NCBI RefSeq assembly: GCF_026151205.1
Contig: NC_087074.1
Location: 8,597,726-8,661,725, forward strand
Reading direction: 5' to 3'
From: Bolinopsis microptera
Taxonomy: Eukaryota; Ctenophora; Tentaculata; Lobata; Bolinopsidae
Length of the DNA stretch: 64,000 nt
Position numbers and translations under genes: made by a program. Positions 50,001 to 56,882 of this stretch are shown here, piece by piece; within the stretch, counting starts at the first letter, position 1, and every line of letters begins with the position of its first letter. The notes under the pieces were generated by a model that was given only the letters and a program-made list of their open reading frames with translations, was not told where the DNA came from and did no database searches.

Positions 50001-51689
50001 GATTTTGACATTTCCTACGGTCTAGGGGACACTATTGACTATTTACAGAAGTCTTCTAGAATGTTCGTTTGGATGTTATGACAGATATTTACTAATCCAC
50101 AGTTCAAATCTTTGACTGACTGCAGTCATAAACACAGCCCAGTTACCAGGCGACCATGGGGATTATTTTTTTTCTGGGGTTCAATTTTTTCTGCAGCCCC
50201 CCTAGCCCCCCCCCCCTGGCTACGTGCCTGCACTGTATTTTCAGATGGCAGTTCACTATGCAGTTTCACTATGCAGTTTCACTACCGTGAAATTGACTAC
50301 GAAAGTCGTGAAAAGATCAAGACTAAGGATAAACAGACTCTGTCTGGCTGGATTGTGGATGCAGTGGACCTTGTTCGTCGGCAGAATAGTCAGATGTATC
50401 TCTTGAAGGAGATCATCGAGTGCTTCAAGACGGAAGCACTAGCAGACAAAGAAAAGGTGATCAGACTGCAGGGCCAGCTGCTGATGCAGAAGGACGAACA
50501 ACTACAGTTGCTTAAGACGTCTGTTGAGGAGACAGTCCAAACAACGGTGGAGTCAGGGATTCAGAACTATAGTGCAGCTGTTCAACAGAACAGTGCAAGT
50601 GGTACGGTCTGCAACAGTAAAATCCTGAAGAAGGTGATGAAGAGTGTGGCTGCAGAGGAGGACAGGAGCAAGAACCTGATCGTGTTTGGGCTGAAAGAAG
50701 AGGAGGAAGAACAGCTTCCAGCGCTAGTTACCGCAGTTTTGGAGGAGATCGGGGAGAAACCTCACTTCGAAGCGACTAGAGTCGGTTGGAAGAGGCCAGG
50801 TAGTACGGCTATCCGACCAGTCAAGATCACCGTCCCAAGCTCAACAGCGGTTCATCAGATTCTGATGAAAACAGGGAGACTGAGGGAGAAGCACAAAGAT
50901 GTATGGATATGTCCAGACAGATCCAGCGAAGAACGAGCAACAAGGAAGCATCTGGTCACTGACCTGAAGAAGAAGAGGGCGGAACAGACTCATCTCGACC
51001 ACTACATCCGGTACGGGAAGGTATGTAGCCGTGATAAGAAGTCATCATGAGTTACACTCTCGGACACTGATCAGTATATATGAAGGAGTGATGATTATTT
51101 TAAGAATTTTCAGACGTTATCTGTATTTAAGAGACAACTATATATTTTGAATATTTTATTATTTGATTGTTTCACACTTTTCATATCTCATAATTTTATT
51201 ACTAGGTGGAGGTGATGTTATTGAGACTTTGGGCGGCCATAAAACTCCTGTTTTGAAAGTTGTCCTCTGTACTTGTTTCACTGACCCACGCTTTATAGCA
51301 TTTATACATTTCGGCCCATTTTATATGTTTGTTCGACTTGCTGTACATTTGTATATTTGCTATTTTGTAAAAGTTTCAAATCAAATCAAATCATGTCAGC
51401 AGCTCCTAAAAATTAAAGGTCCAAGCGATAACACTGTATTTTAAGTCGAGTATATAAATGTCCTCATAGCGGTTATTTTTCAGTTTGCACCAATCCACAA
51501 GTTTCTGATACATAAACATAAATATACCTGGTGCTGGGTAGGCTGACTGTAGATCTTTATTTTCTGTCTCGTGAAAGAGGCGCTAAGATTGGCGTTAACC
51601 GTTACTTCTACATTCTTTTGAAACGTTCCTGAATTATTTGAAACGTGTTTAGAAATCTCAAATCTCAATTTGAACAATGTAAAACTCAT
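38058..51689 (-). CDS. CatSper auxiliary subunit (beta/gamma/delta/epsilon family), C-terminal part
   Basis: Ten exons in order: 51528-51689, 49178-49286, 48862-49014, 48466-48555, 48152-48359, 47953-48028, 38954-39091, 38629-38766, 38317-38434 and 38058-38206. They join in phase to 446 residues. The conserved extracellular C-terminal domain is visible: a GCKP segment, FSIHDLVSGGDIPYLGNYTL, then WTWKDSFKQIKWLCRERSPC. The hallmark HGLPLS follows, with one transmembrane helix (IATFSVIMVFFIGTLFTLFI) and a basic, Ser/Arg-rich cytoplasmic tail. In animals these subunits form the canopy of the sperm Ca2+ channel CatSper. Family members are usually over 800 residues, so N-terminal exons are probably missing or beyond my recognition. 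The ATG at 51689 follows an in-frame stop and may or may not be the start. Subtype undecided. Two introns carry large insertions. Confidence 0.72.
39188..39718 (+). repeat. Left TIR of the Polinton-like element, 531 bp
   Basis: This is an inverted copy of 47393-47924. The only difference I saw is the length of a homopolymer (11 C versus 12 G). It includes the tRNA-like block and, on the minus strand, a copy of the 3' end of the 111-codon ORF found at the right end. A shorter diverged copy of part of the TIR (GTGACTTAGGG ... ATTTTTATCAGTGTAA) follows at 39720-39767. Confidence 0.95.
39287..39357 (+). ncRNA. tRNA-Gly(CCC)-like sequence in left TIR
   Basis: 71 nt with a perfect Pol III A box (TGGTGTAGTGG) and B box (GGTTCGAATCC), and an anticodon loop CTCCCAA giving CCC. 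The anticodon and T stems mostly pair. The acceptor stem does not (about three of seven pairs), so it is a tRNA-derived promoter-like or SINE-like sequence rather than a functional tRNA gene. Confidence 0.7.
39719..40581. other. Noncoding left arm of the element
   Basis: Between the TIR and the promoter repeats no gene is supported. The stretch holds a partial TIR copy (39720-39767) and tRNA-like fragments. The open frame at 40043-40315 has no recognisable family. Confidence 0.45.
40361..40429 (-). ncRNA. Second tRNA-like sequence inside the element
   Basis: On the minus strand a B-box-like GGTTCGAATTC lies about 45 nt after an A-box-like TTAGATTAATGG. It differs in sequence from the TIR copies. 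Another B-box-like patch (GTGTTCAAATC) occurs near 40100. Probably SINE debris or further Pol III promoters. Confidence 0.35.
40582..41208 (+). promoter_or_regulatory. Four tandem promoter-like repeats, about 160 bp each, upstream of polB
   Basis: Units start at 40582, 40741, 40901 and 41061. Each contains GGCTATATAAGGGGAGTGAG. The TATA boxes (TATATAA) are at 40646, 40805, 40965 and 41125, spaced 159, 160 and 160 bp. Only the last unit is followed by the polymerase ATG (41209, 84 bp after its TATA). Units 3 and 4 are nearly identical and unit 1 the most diverged. The layout resembles the monomer-type tandem promoters of mouse L1, as an analogy only. Minus-strand open frames of 66-91 codons here are repeat shadows. 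Confidence 0.8.
41209..42690 (+). CDS. Protein-primed DNA polymerase B, N-terminal part (zinc fingers, possible protease-like domain, Exo I)
   Basis: The reading frame starts at ATG 41209 (493 residues; a GTG at 41194 is not a likely start). Residues 19-38 and 44-63 are C2H2/C2HC fingers, and a third Cys/His cluster is at 357-377. Between them, C241 (DNKCFLYCLLAKLYPA) and H333 (HYLLIKDF) are spaced like a papain/OTU-type cysteine protease, which is only a hypothesis. FDFE at 410-413 is the Exo I motif of the 3'-5' proofreading exonuclease. The frame stops at 42690. The rest of the exonuclease and the polymerase continue in another frame from 42693, so the gene is split by a one-base offset near an A-run at 42671-42674. 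It may be a frameshift mutation, a sequencing error or recoding. Confidence 0.85.
   Translation: MKRRFSAKSQHGKHQVEECPVCFKRMRADNLKHHLPTHNSKETCNSCKKLFRSDKLARHELLCRSQIDESLCNRFSGIHEHLDNDEHCSSVSGYFKSFDLSIAKSSDYDTILLESCSAAKQKIIQILQSHPVKAQLVISLSFHKHVNGEEGQSEKVFRSICEPLLLGDNVDDFLSRAKSYIRHGIDTYERLGSGWIFDELQWAHIEIAKYSPLSASGNVSIPEKLSKMRSVLNIKSSDNKCFLYCLLAKLYPATGSNIDRHTKYLSHIGKINMGTVQFPVKIKDIAKVEELNKVSISVFQWCVEEECVLPLKHGSEIGEPVDLLYLENEGFAHYLLIKDFNAFMRHRTKHHHTMFYCRKCMHGFVSSQNHETHYQNCKQGINQLVKMPDPGVIEFKALHKQDKKLFTVYFDFECLTVPYSTCSKKDTSSYTEKYQKHVPCSFCIVTVSEFSEYNSEVVTFSHENPNVVTEEFISQLSNIHDKMMKCYEKNQHQ
42693..44948 (+). CDS. Protein-primed DNA polymerase B, C-terminal part (HNH-like insert, Exo II/III, polymerase)
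   Basis: 751 residues from ATG 42693, in a different frame from the preceding part. Residues 15-53 form an endonuclease VII/HNH-like zinc site (CHIC, then RDHDH, then CNSCN). Exo II is FAHNLKGYD (66-74) and Exo III YVKTD (213-217). Polymerase motif A is YVDANNLYG (311-319), motif B KLANNSIYGK (475-484), motif C SDTDS (574-578), and KMYS near 643 is the KxY motif. All catalytic aspartates are present. The family (DNA_pol_B_2) copies linear DNA primed by a terminal protein. AATAAA at 45174-45179 is a likely poly(A) signal, 226 bp after the stop. Confidence 0.93.
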   Translation: MTPEDEKKFKSATICHICNRKLNWESEKNYPVRDHDHLQKKNNFRGAACNSCNINYFNRTKKVPAFAHNLKGYDLNLFLLDLTKRVERLDVIPETLEKFKAVFTDNFIFLDSFAFLSTSLDRLASNMKKSGVEKFKQLKEEFPENYELLSEKGVYFYDYASSFSVFSEKNLPPKQAFYSKLREEDISDADYTRAQDVYKTMNCQSLLDYMEIYVKTDALILCDVFESFRKLCLDYYGLDCCHYMSLPGFSWDAMLKMTNVNIEYMTDIDMYTFIEKNLRGGVTTVNHRHFKANNPYLDDHDTTKPTSFIHYVDANNLYGKSMSYKLPYKNFRWLDRDEIDLLDTSKIDPEGETCYILEIDLHYPAFLHDYHNDYPLAVESKMIEEHQLSPFNKKFLELHSEKFKASRKLVPDLKDKKHFVCSLKTLQLCVNKGLEVEKIHRVLAADQTDFVTPYIEFNSTKRQNAQSDFEKDFFKLANNSIYGKFIESLRNRTNVEIVKDQKSAKRLTSKPQFIGFHMLDDQTTVVQSVKRNLVLNKPIACGFIVLENAKNIMGEFWYDVLKPKYGNDIKLILSDTDSFIYGVFTRDGYEDLYRMRNLMDLSGYLNGTPLARFHDPANKKVPGKFSDEKPTEIISEVIALKPKMYSVVTKKLLFKCEKAHDCTSSCSIGHSVTAKGIAKTAQRKIRHEDYRRVLNTQCTTITKSQTIRTFGNKIYSIVVQKRGLSGFDDKKFILDDGISTLSYGHKQLFKN
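45226..46382. repeat. ATGATACATA / ATGATATCTAAA satellite, about 1.16 kb
   Basis: A perfect 10-bp repeat (TGATACATAA) runs about 15 times from roughly 45296 to 45450. The rest mixes 10-bp and 12-bp units (TGATATCTAAAA), with variants such as TACCCAA. Because 10-bp units open frames artificially, minus-strand frames reading repeated MYHYVSLCII are not genes. It lies between the polymerase and the zinc-finger gene. Confidence 0.95.
46548..46555 (+). promoter_or_regulatory. TATA box of the zinc-finger gene
   Basis: TATAAATA lies 90 bp before the ATG at 46638. It is followed by an AATCAGCATC start-like region. Confidence 0.5.
46638..47150 (+). CDS. Zinc-finger/acidic protein of the element, two exons, 129 aa
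   Basis: Exon 1 46638-46830 encodes a single C2H2 finger (CELCDKTFASSRSLASHRYS, with H5H spacing). An intron 46831-46953 (GTAATT...TTCAG, phase 1) leads to exon 2 46954-47150. Exon 2 is almost entirely Asp, Glu, Ser and Asn and ends in a basic patch RVKRRRK. Finger plus acidic stretch plus nuclear-localisation-like end suggests a DNA-binding regulator or replication accessory factor. No family recognised. The stop codon overlaps the next start (ATGA). Confidence 0.7.
47147..47482 (+). CDS. Small ORF running into the right TIR, 111 aa
   Basis: It begins at the ATG overlapping the previous stop by 4 nt and reads MTRLKAGSNMLTKTLRSIEK to KCDMIVQSLKY. The protein is Leu/Lys/Asn-rich and likely helical. 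About the last 30 codons lie inside the TIR, so the left TIR carries a reversed copy of that end. ATGA overlap suggests reinitiation or a viral-style overlap. Function unknown. Confidence 0.5.
   Translation: MTRLKAGSNMLTKTLRSIEKHLKNQACQEDDCFDLFSSYELKTDFFVMLDNYFQTRGLQLDSILSNKEQLIFNLVLKTDNLLILCKLINENIPLLKSVVKKCDMIVQSLKY
47393..47924 (-). repeat. Right TIR of the Polinton-like element, 532 bp
   Basis: Inverse of 39188-39718. The inner 90 bp codes for the C-terminus of the small ORF ending at 47482. Confidence 0.95.
47755..47825 (-). ncRNA. tRNA-Gly(CCC)-like sequence in right TIR
   Basis: Inverse copy of 39287-39357, with identical A and B boxes. Transcription from either copy would run inwards through the element. 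Confidence 0.7.
49773..50230. mobile_element. 458-bp hAT-type MITE
   Basis: Perfect 16-bp inverted ends CAGGCACGTAGCCAGG, flanked by the 8-bp direct repeat CACTGTAT (49765-49772 and 50231-50238). There is no transposase. Internal GGCGAGCGAAGCGAGC and homopolymer C/G runs are typical of such elements. It landed inside the left target duplication of the ORF1 retroposon and is therefore younger. Confidence 0.92.
50242..51392 (+). mobile_element. ORF1-only LINE-like retroposon with 50-bp TSD
   Basis: 1,151 bp ending in a CAAAT microsatellite-like tail (TTTCAAATCAAATCAAATC). It is flanked by a 50-bp direct repeat starting ATGTCAGCAGCTCCTAAAAA. The right copy is 51393-51442. The left copy is 49726-49764 plus 50231-50241, interrupted by the hAT MITE. 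It carries one ORF (50271-51050) and no reverse transcriptase, so it is a non-autonomous 'half-LINE'. It is antisense in a CatSper intron. Confidence 0.8.
50271..51050 (+). CDS. LINE ORF1-like RNA-binding protein, 259 aa
   Basis: The start is ATG 50271 (MQFHYREIDYESREK). An upstream in-frame extension from 50112 is MITE sequence and not part of the protein. Residues about 40-100 are a Leu/Gln-rich coiled coil (LQGQLLMQKDEQLQLL). About 130-205 match the RRM-like core of ORF1 proteins (EEDRSKNLIVFGLKE ... AIRPVKITVPSS), and a basic C-terminal domain (DRSSEERATRKHLV) follows. ORF1 proteins coat the retroposon RNA and act as nucleic-acid chaperones. The frame is intact. Confidence 0.82.
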   Translation: MQFHYREIDYESREKIKTKDKQTLSGWIVDAVDLVRRQNSQMYLLKEIIECFKTEALADKEKVIRLQGQLLMQKDEQLQLLKTSVEETVQTTVESGIQNYSAAVQQNSASGTVCNSKILKKVMKSVAAEEDRSKNLIVFGLKEEEEEQLPALVTAVLEEIGEKPHFEATRVGWKRPGSTAIRPVKITVPSSTAVHQILMKTGRLREKHKDVWICPDRSSEERATRKHLVTDLKKKRAEQTHLDHYIRYGKVCSRDKKSS

Positions 51690-53446
51690 CCCAACTTATT
51701 TATATTGCTGTAATATAACATGTTTTTGGTTACAAAATACACAATTGCGGTTTCTCAGCACAGAAATTATGGGATTATGACTCGCTGCGCCTGCGCGTCT
51801 TAGTAATAGGTGGTAGCCAGGTAATACCACAGAAGAAACATTTCATGAACCGCATATCTTTGATCATATGAACCACGTTAACGTTTAGAAATTGTTGACA
51901 TCATAACTCGGAATTGGTAGGAAATGGCAAACAATTTCGCCAATGGAAACACGGCAGAATGACGGTCTTTCAGCTAGTACAGTAAAATCTGATCAGCGCT
52001 AATTAATAATAATTCATCAGTTATGGTGTTAATATCCTTTGTCTCTTCGTTTGACGTCATGTTTGAATTGCTGCCGGACGGCCCCAGCTATTTTACATAT
52101 CTAGACAATTAACAAGCAGACAAATTAAAGCTAAGTGAAGGTAGAACTACAAGTATCCATTTGATACCAGAATTTGTTCTTCTTGTCAGGTATAAGGAAA
52201 AAGACGGGCATGTTGGAACTAATGCTTTTAGTATTTACAATCTTATCATTTGTTGTTTGCTTTGGATTTAACAAGTTGGTTTTTATCGGTGTGGTAAATA
52301 ACGATAATCCCCAGTAATGGGAGTATCGCAGTATTCCGTAGTGGATCTATGTGAGTGAACTTTAACTCCCAATATCTGTAAAGAGATAATGTTTGTTTAC
52401 CCGCTCTCCTGTTCATATCCTCCTCCACAAATCACTAACTCCTTTGTCATAAATGCAAATTCTCCGCCACCAATAGCCCACCAATAGCCCGCAGATAATG
52501 GTAACGGGATAGGAGGAACAATTAGAACATCTCTTGTGTCTGTTTGAGAACATAAGCCCAACCATGAGGCGACTCTCCTTTTGTGACGTTTACAATAGAT
52601 AAGGGGAAGAGAAAGAGCATGAGATGTATTTAGATTTAATGTTGGCGATAAAGACTAGTTCTGACGAGGTTTTGTTCGTGTTATAATTTAGATTGTTTCT
52701 CTCCATTTCTTAGTTCCTACTGTTTTACTTCTATCGTATAGAATCTTCCGTAGCCAGGTGTGCAATCCGTATCCGTACTTGATTATTATTTATTGGTGCT
52801 TTTCATTCATGCTAACTAAATTATGATATCTTTCCATAACTGACAGTAATTGTTCTTGTTGTGTAATTATTCTCCTTGTCTTCTTCTCCACTTACAAAGT
52901 CATGTGCGGTACATTTTTTGTAGTTTGTCCTTCTTTCGTTGTAGTTTGTCCTTCTTTCGTTCGAATACATAAATTAAAAATCACATTTACAGGATCACAG
53001 CTATATTAAACTAGATGGCCTTATTACAACTAGTAGTTAAAAGTAAGGTATAATTATCAGCTCGACGCTCGCGCTCTTACTAGTATAAATAGTGTACGCG
53101 ATGCGAAGCTTAATGCGTAGTGGTTCCATAGCTGATGTAGCCATTATATCATTATACGATTATCGTTGTCAGCTTATTTTCGTTTTAGCAGTAACTAAGC
53201 GCCCAGCTAGACGGTACACACTCCAGGACGTTATACAATGACTAACACACATTACATTGCTAGTTGTGACCTAGTCTACGCTATCTAATATATAATATGT
53301 GACATGTGTAACGTATGTTACGTATGTTACATATGTTACACATGTGACACATTACACATGTCCTCTACAGTCTATATAATATAGCACAAAGACGGTGTCA
53401 CTTGATTGATCATGTGTTGTGTTACCTACCATATATATATATATTA
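51690..53446. other. Upstream of CatSper exons, no supported gene
   Basis: The missing N-terminal CatSper exons could lie here or beyond. A minus-strand open frame at 52246-52428 has an acceptor-like CTCTTTACAG but no donor, so it is not called. 53290-53360 contains a small imperfect palindromic GTAACATATG repeat. An (AT)n run precedes the next transposon. Confidence 0.4.
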
Positions 53447-54619
53447 GTCTGGTCAGTTATGGATATTTACCTGCATTTCATAGTAGAGGGCTGAAAATTT
53501 TTTTGGGGGCTCTCAAAGGTCTTAAGAACCGAAAAAACTTCGGAGCCCTAAAATTCAGACTGGGAGATTCGCCCATTTGGCCACGCCCATTTTTGGTACC
53601 AAAATGTCCAGGCGCAATCTGAGTGAAATATATATAATGTCATTCCTAACATGTTAGGGGTCTAAATCTATGTATTTTTGCACGACGTGGTGCAAAAATA
53701 AAAAAACACTACATTTTTCCGTGTTTCAATTGATATCGATCATTTTGAGCCAATAAAAAATTTTCAATTGTTTTGGTAATAAGCTAATTGGTAATTATCC
53801 AATTGGCTGATTGTCCAACGTAAAAAGTTTTCTAACAAAGGTTTTTCTCCTTGATGATATAAACATCCTCGATTAATTTGCAACCTTCTACGACGTTCAC
53901 AACTAAAGATATTTGGCAAACCAGAAAGGTGGTAAGAACTAAGAAGGTGGTAAAAAGTGGTAAAAGGTGGTGTTGCCGTGAGATAAAAATTGGGGACAAG
54001 TCTAAATATATTCGTAGGGGTCCTAACTACCACATTCCGTTGCTAAATCCTTATTGCCTTTCAAATCCAACGGATTTCACCCTATTCAATTTTTAACATT
54101 TTTGAACCAATTCTGATTTCAAAATTGGGACAAATAAAACACGATTTCTTCATTTTTCCACTAAATAGAAGTGTTTTAGGGCTTGAATTTTCTTCCCAAT
54201 CAACTCGTCGTGCAAAATGCATGGGTTTAGACACCTAACATGTCAGGAAATCGATTTTGAACGATTTTTATCATTCGTGACTGAAAAATTTGGCGCGTAA
54301 AATACTATTTATTCAGTTTTTTGCAAAAAATAAGTGTTTTAGAGCTTTAAGAACCTTGCCAATCGATTCGTCGTGCAAAAATACATAGATTTAGACCCCT
54401 AACATGTTAGGAATGACATTATATATATTTCACTCAGATTGCGCCTGGACATTTTGGTACCAAAAATGGGCGTGGCCAAATGGGCAATTTTCCCAGTCTG
54501 AATTTTAGGGCTCCGAAGTTTTTTCGGTTCTAAAGAACTTTGAGAACCCCCAAAAAAATTTTCAGCCCTCTACTATGAAATGCAGATTTTGATCTGATTT
54601 TGTCCATAACTGACCAGAC
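53447..54619. mobile_element. 1,173-bp foldback transposon with about 245-bp TIRs, TA TSD
   Basis: Left TIR 53447-53687 and right TIR 54369-54619 are about 95% alike, beginning GTCTGGTCAGTTATGGA. TA dinucleotides flank both ends (53445-53446 and 54620-54621), in an AT repeat. The centre holds two diverged internal repeats with CCTAACATGTTAGG and GTCGTGCAAAA motifs. There is no transposase. A TA duplication suggests Tc1/mariner-type mobilisation, though inside an AT repeat this is weak evidence. Confidence 0.85.
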
Positions 54620-55427
54620 TATATATAATATGATATTAAAGTTAGGTAGCTGCGCGTACTTTCAGAGATTCTGACACCGGTAGAAATATAACTGAAGTAA
54701 GTAGTAACTTGTATCCGTTATAAATAAACATAAGTTAACGATACCAGTAAAAGGCACCTGTTAGTGCTGGGATTAATACATAATAAGAGATAAGTCCTGG
54801 CCTCGTCTGCTATTGACTTATTAATGCCTCACTGAGGACTGTGCAGGAGGCTGGTATTTATATGTATATTGTCTAGTCATGCTTATGACTGCAATGTCCT
54901 AGTGTTTAGGTCTAGTCATACCTACGGTTCTGCCTACTGAAGATTGCATTGTTGAAAGTTTGTACAGGTCTAGTATAGGTTTCACTGCCCAATGGTTTCT
55001 CTAACCAGTTCTCGGCTTTGTTTGACTCTTCAAATTTTGCCAACAAGTCCCATCTGGCCACAGTGCAAGATTTAATGAACCATGACTGTGATGCAATTCA
55101 AATTCGTTTAATTGTAATCATACCTTTATAATTAACGGATTTAATCTGAGCTCTATAAAATGTACATGTTTCCTTATACTCCTTATAATAAACAAAAGAA
55201 TCACACCCTGTCCGTCGATAGTAGTTACTATGATGTTCCTCGTACAGTAAGCAGTTATACATTAACAGTAAAGGACCTGTCGATCGTCTTTAGCCTGGAT
55301 ATAGTAAACTTTAAAGCATCTAGCTGTGTACATCTGTTCTGTAGCCTTGCCACTCTTTGCGAACGGCCGAATTATTATCTTCTATGCGCGATATCAGATA
55401 TTTTGTTACAATTTAACTAAAAAACAG
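54620..55427. other. Intergenic, nothing supported
   Basis: No coding sequence or repeat structure recognised. The open frame at 55160-55420 has no family resemblance. Confidence 0.35.
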
Positions 55428-56738
55428 TTACACTATTGCATCAGATGGGCAGGTAAATTTCGACTGAAATTTTTTATTACTATTATTATAAAACAGGATC
55501 TTACCAACAAAAATGATTCTTAAAAATACCTTAATGCGGTAAACTGTACCCTTGAAAAAGATTTTCCCAACATCTGTTGCATGCAGTGCAGCTATATCTC
55601 TAATTTCGTTCAATTCATGCAAGTTGTCCATTTGCAAATTTCTACTACTTAAATCACTTCTTAAAACCGATAACAAGTTCATTCTAGGTCTCCCCAATCT
55701 ACCAATGAATAAATTATCTGATCCAATTGCAAAAGAGAGAGCCGTTTGGGCTGGGGTGTTCTCCATACTCCTGAGAATGTGTCCAAACATCTTCCACCGC
55801 TGGTGTTCAATACGCTTGGATAACTTTTCAACTTTGCACCGTTCATACAATGCTTTGTTGCTTATCATACCTTTAGGCCATTTGATGTTTAAAATGGACC
55901 TGAGGTGTCTACGATGGAGTGTGTCCATTTTCTCCATGGTTGCTTTCTTAGGACTCCAACTATTTGGGGGGGGGGCCAACCATATTAAAGTATATTAAAA
56001 TGTAGGATTTTTCCCGATTTTGACCCGGGGATATACTTTAATATACTTTAATATACCTACAATATACTTTAATATATCCTTATCCTTGGAGGCCTACATC
56101 GAAAATTGTTACCCAAAATAAGCTTGAAATGCAATTCTTAATCGATTCCAAAAAGTTCTTGAAAAAATATTGAAAACTGATGGAGTTATTTCAATTTTAA
56201 TGATGACATTTTGGCTAGTATTCCGAACAGAGATATTATGTGAAATTTTCCCAATTTTGTTCATGGAGGTCTTTTTATTTAGTATCCACTATATTCAACA
56301 AACACTGAGTTATATCTTTCACATAGAGTTAGTCTCATTAAAAAATATTGAAATTTTATCGAATTTGGGCAAAAGCGAATTTGGGCAAAAGCGTATGCCC
56401 AAATATGGGCATATTTTTTAAAGCTCATAGCTCAGCCAATTTTTGACCAATCTGGATGGAAATTCATGTACTAGTCCTAAAACAGGCTTATCTTGCGAAT
56501 CTGAGTGAAAAATATAGTTCATCATGTAAATCTTAACGAAGAATATAAATCTTCTAATTGTAGGTATATTAAAGTATATTAAAATGTAGGATTTTTTCCG
56601 ATTTTGACCCGGGGATATACTTTAATATACTTTAATATGGTTGGCCCCCCCCCCCCCCCCCCTATTTGAGTTGTAAATCAATACAGATACAACTTGAGCA
56701 TCATATAACCTCAGCTTTCTTTCAAGGGAACAACTTTC
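55428..56738 (-). pseudogene. LINE reverse-transcriptase C-terminal remnant, split by a MITE
   Basis: The minus strand reads the C-terminal region of a non-LTR retrotransposon polyprotein. From 56738 it runs LRLYDAQVVSVLIYNS, then across the insertion KMDTLHRRHLRSILNIKW, IEHQRWKMFGHILRS and RLGRPRMNLL. This is the typical region after the RT palm in RTE/endonuclease-RT elements. The frame is continuous if 55967-56661 is removed. It is 5'-truncated (stop at 56739-56741), so inactive. Confidence 0.75.
55967..56661. mobile_element. 695-bp palindromic MITE inside the LINE remnant
   Basis: Flanked by the direct repeat CTATTTG (55960-55966 and 56662-56668). Ends are G-run then CCAACCATATTAAAG, and the inverse. 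A block with TATTAAAGTATATTAAAATG and GATTTTGACCCGGGGATATA recurs near both ends in the same orientation, and each block is itself palindromic. There is no coding capacity. Confidence 0.8.
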
Positions 56739-56843
56739 TTACTGAAATTTTTTGATAAACTAAAATTTTGTGAATATATCAAATTTGTTAACGATCGATT
56801 ATTAAATAAAATCCCTTCTTTTTTTTCGGCAGTAACTACGATA

Positions 56844-56851
56844 TGACGTCA
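56844..56851. promoter_or_regulatory. CRE (TGACGTCA) before the GPCR
   Basis: A perfect palindromic cAMP-response element lies 31 bp upstream of the GPCR start. It may sit in the 5' UTR. An ATG at 56851 opens a short frame that overlaps the GPCR start in another phase. Confidence 0.35.
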
Positions 56852-56882
56852 TGAACATGAATCACCAACACTTCCAAAAGAG

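Noticed and set aside
50112-50270. N-terminal 53-codon extension of the ORF1-like frame
   Set aside because: Comes from the inserted hAT MITE and a frame coincidence, not from the retroposon.
55552-55998. 148-codon plus-strand open frame
   Set aside because: Antisense of the LINE reverse-transcriptase remnant.
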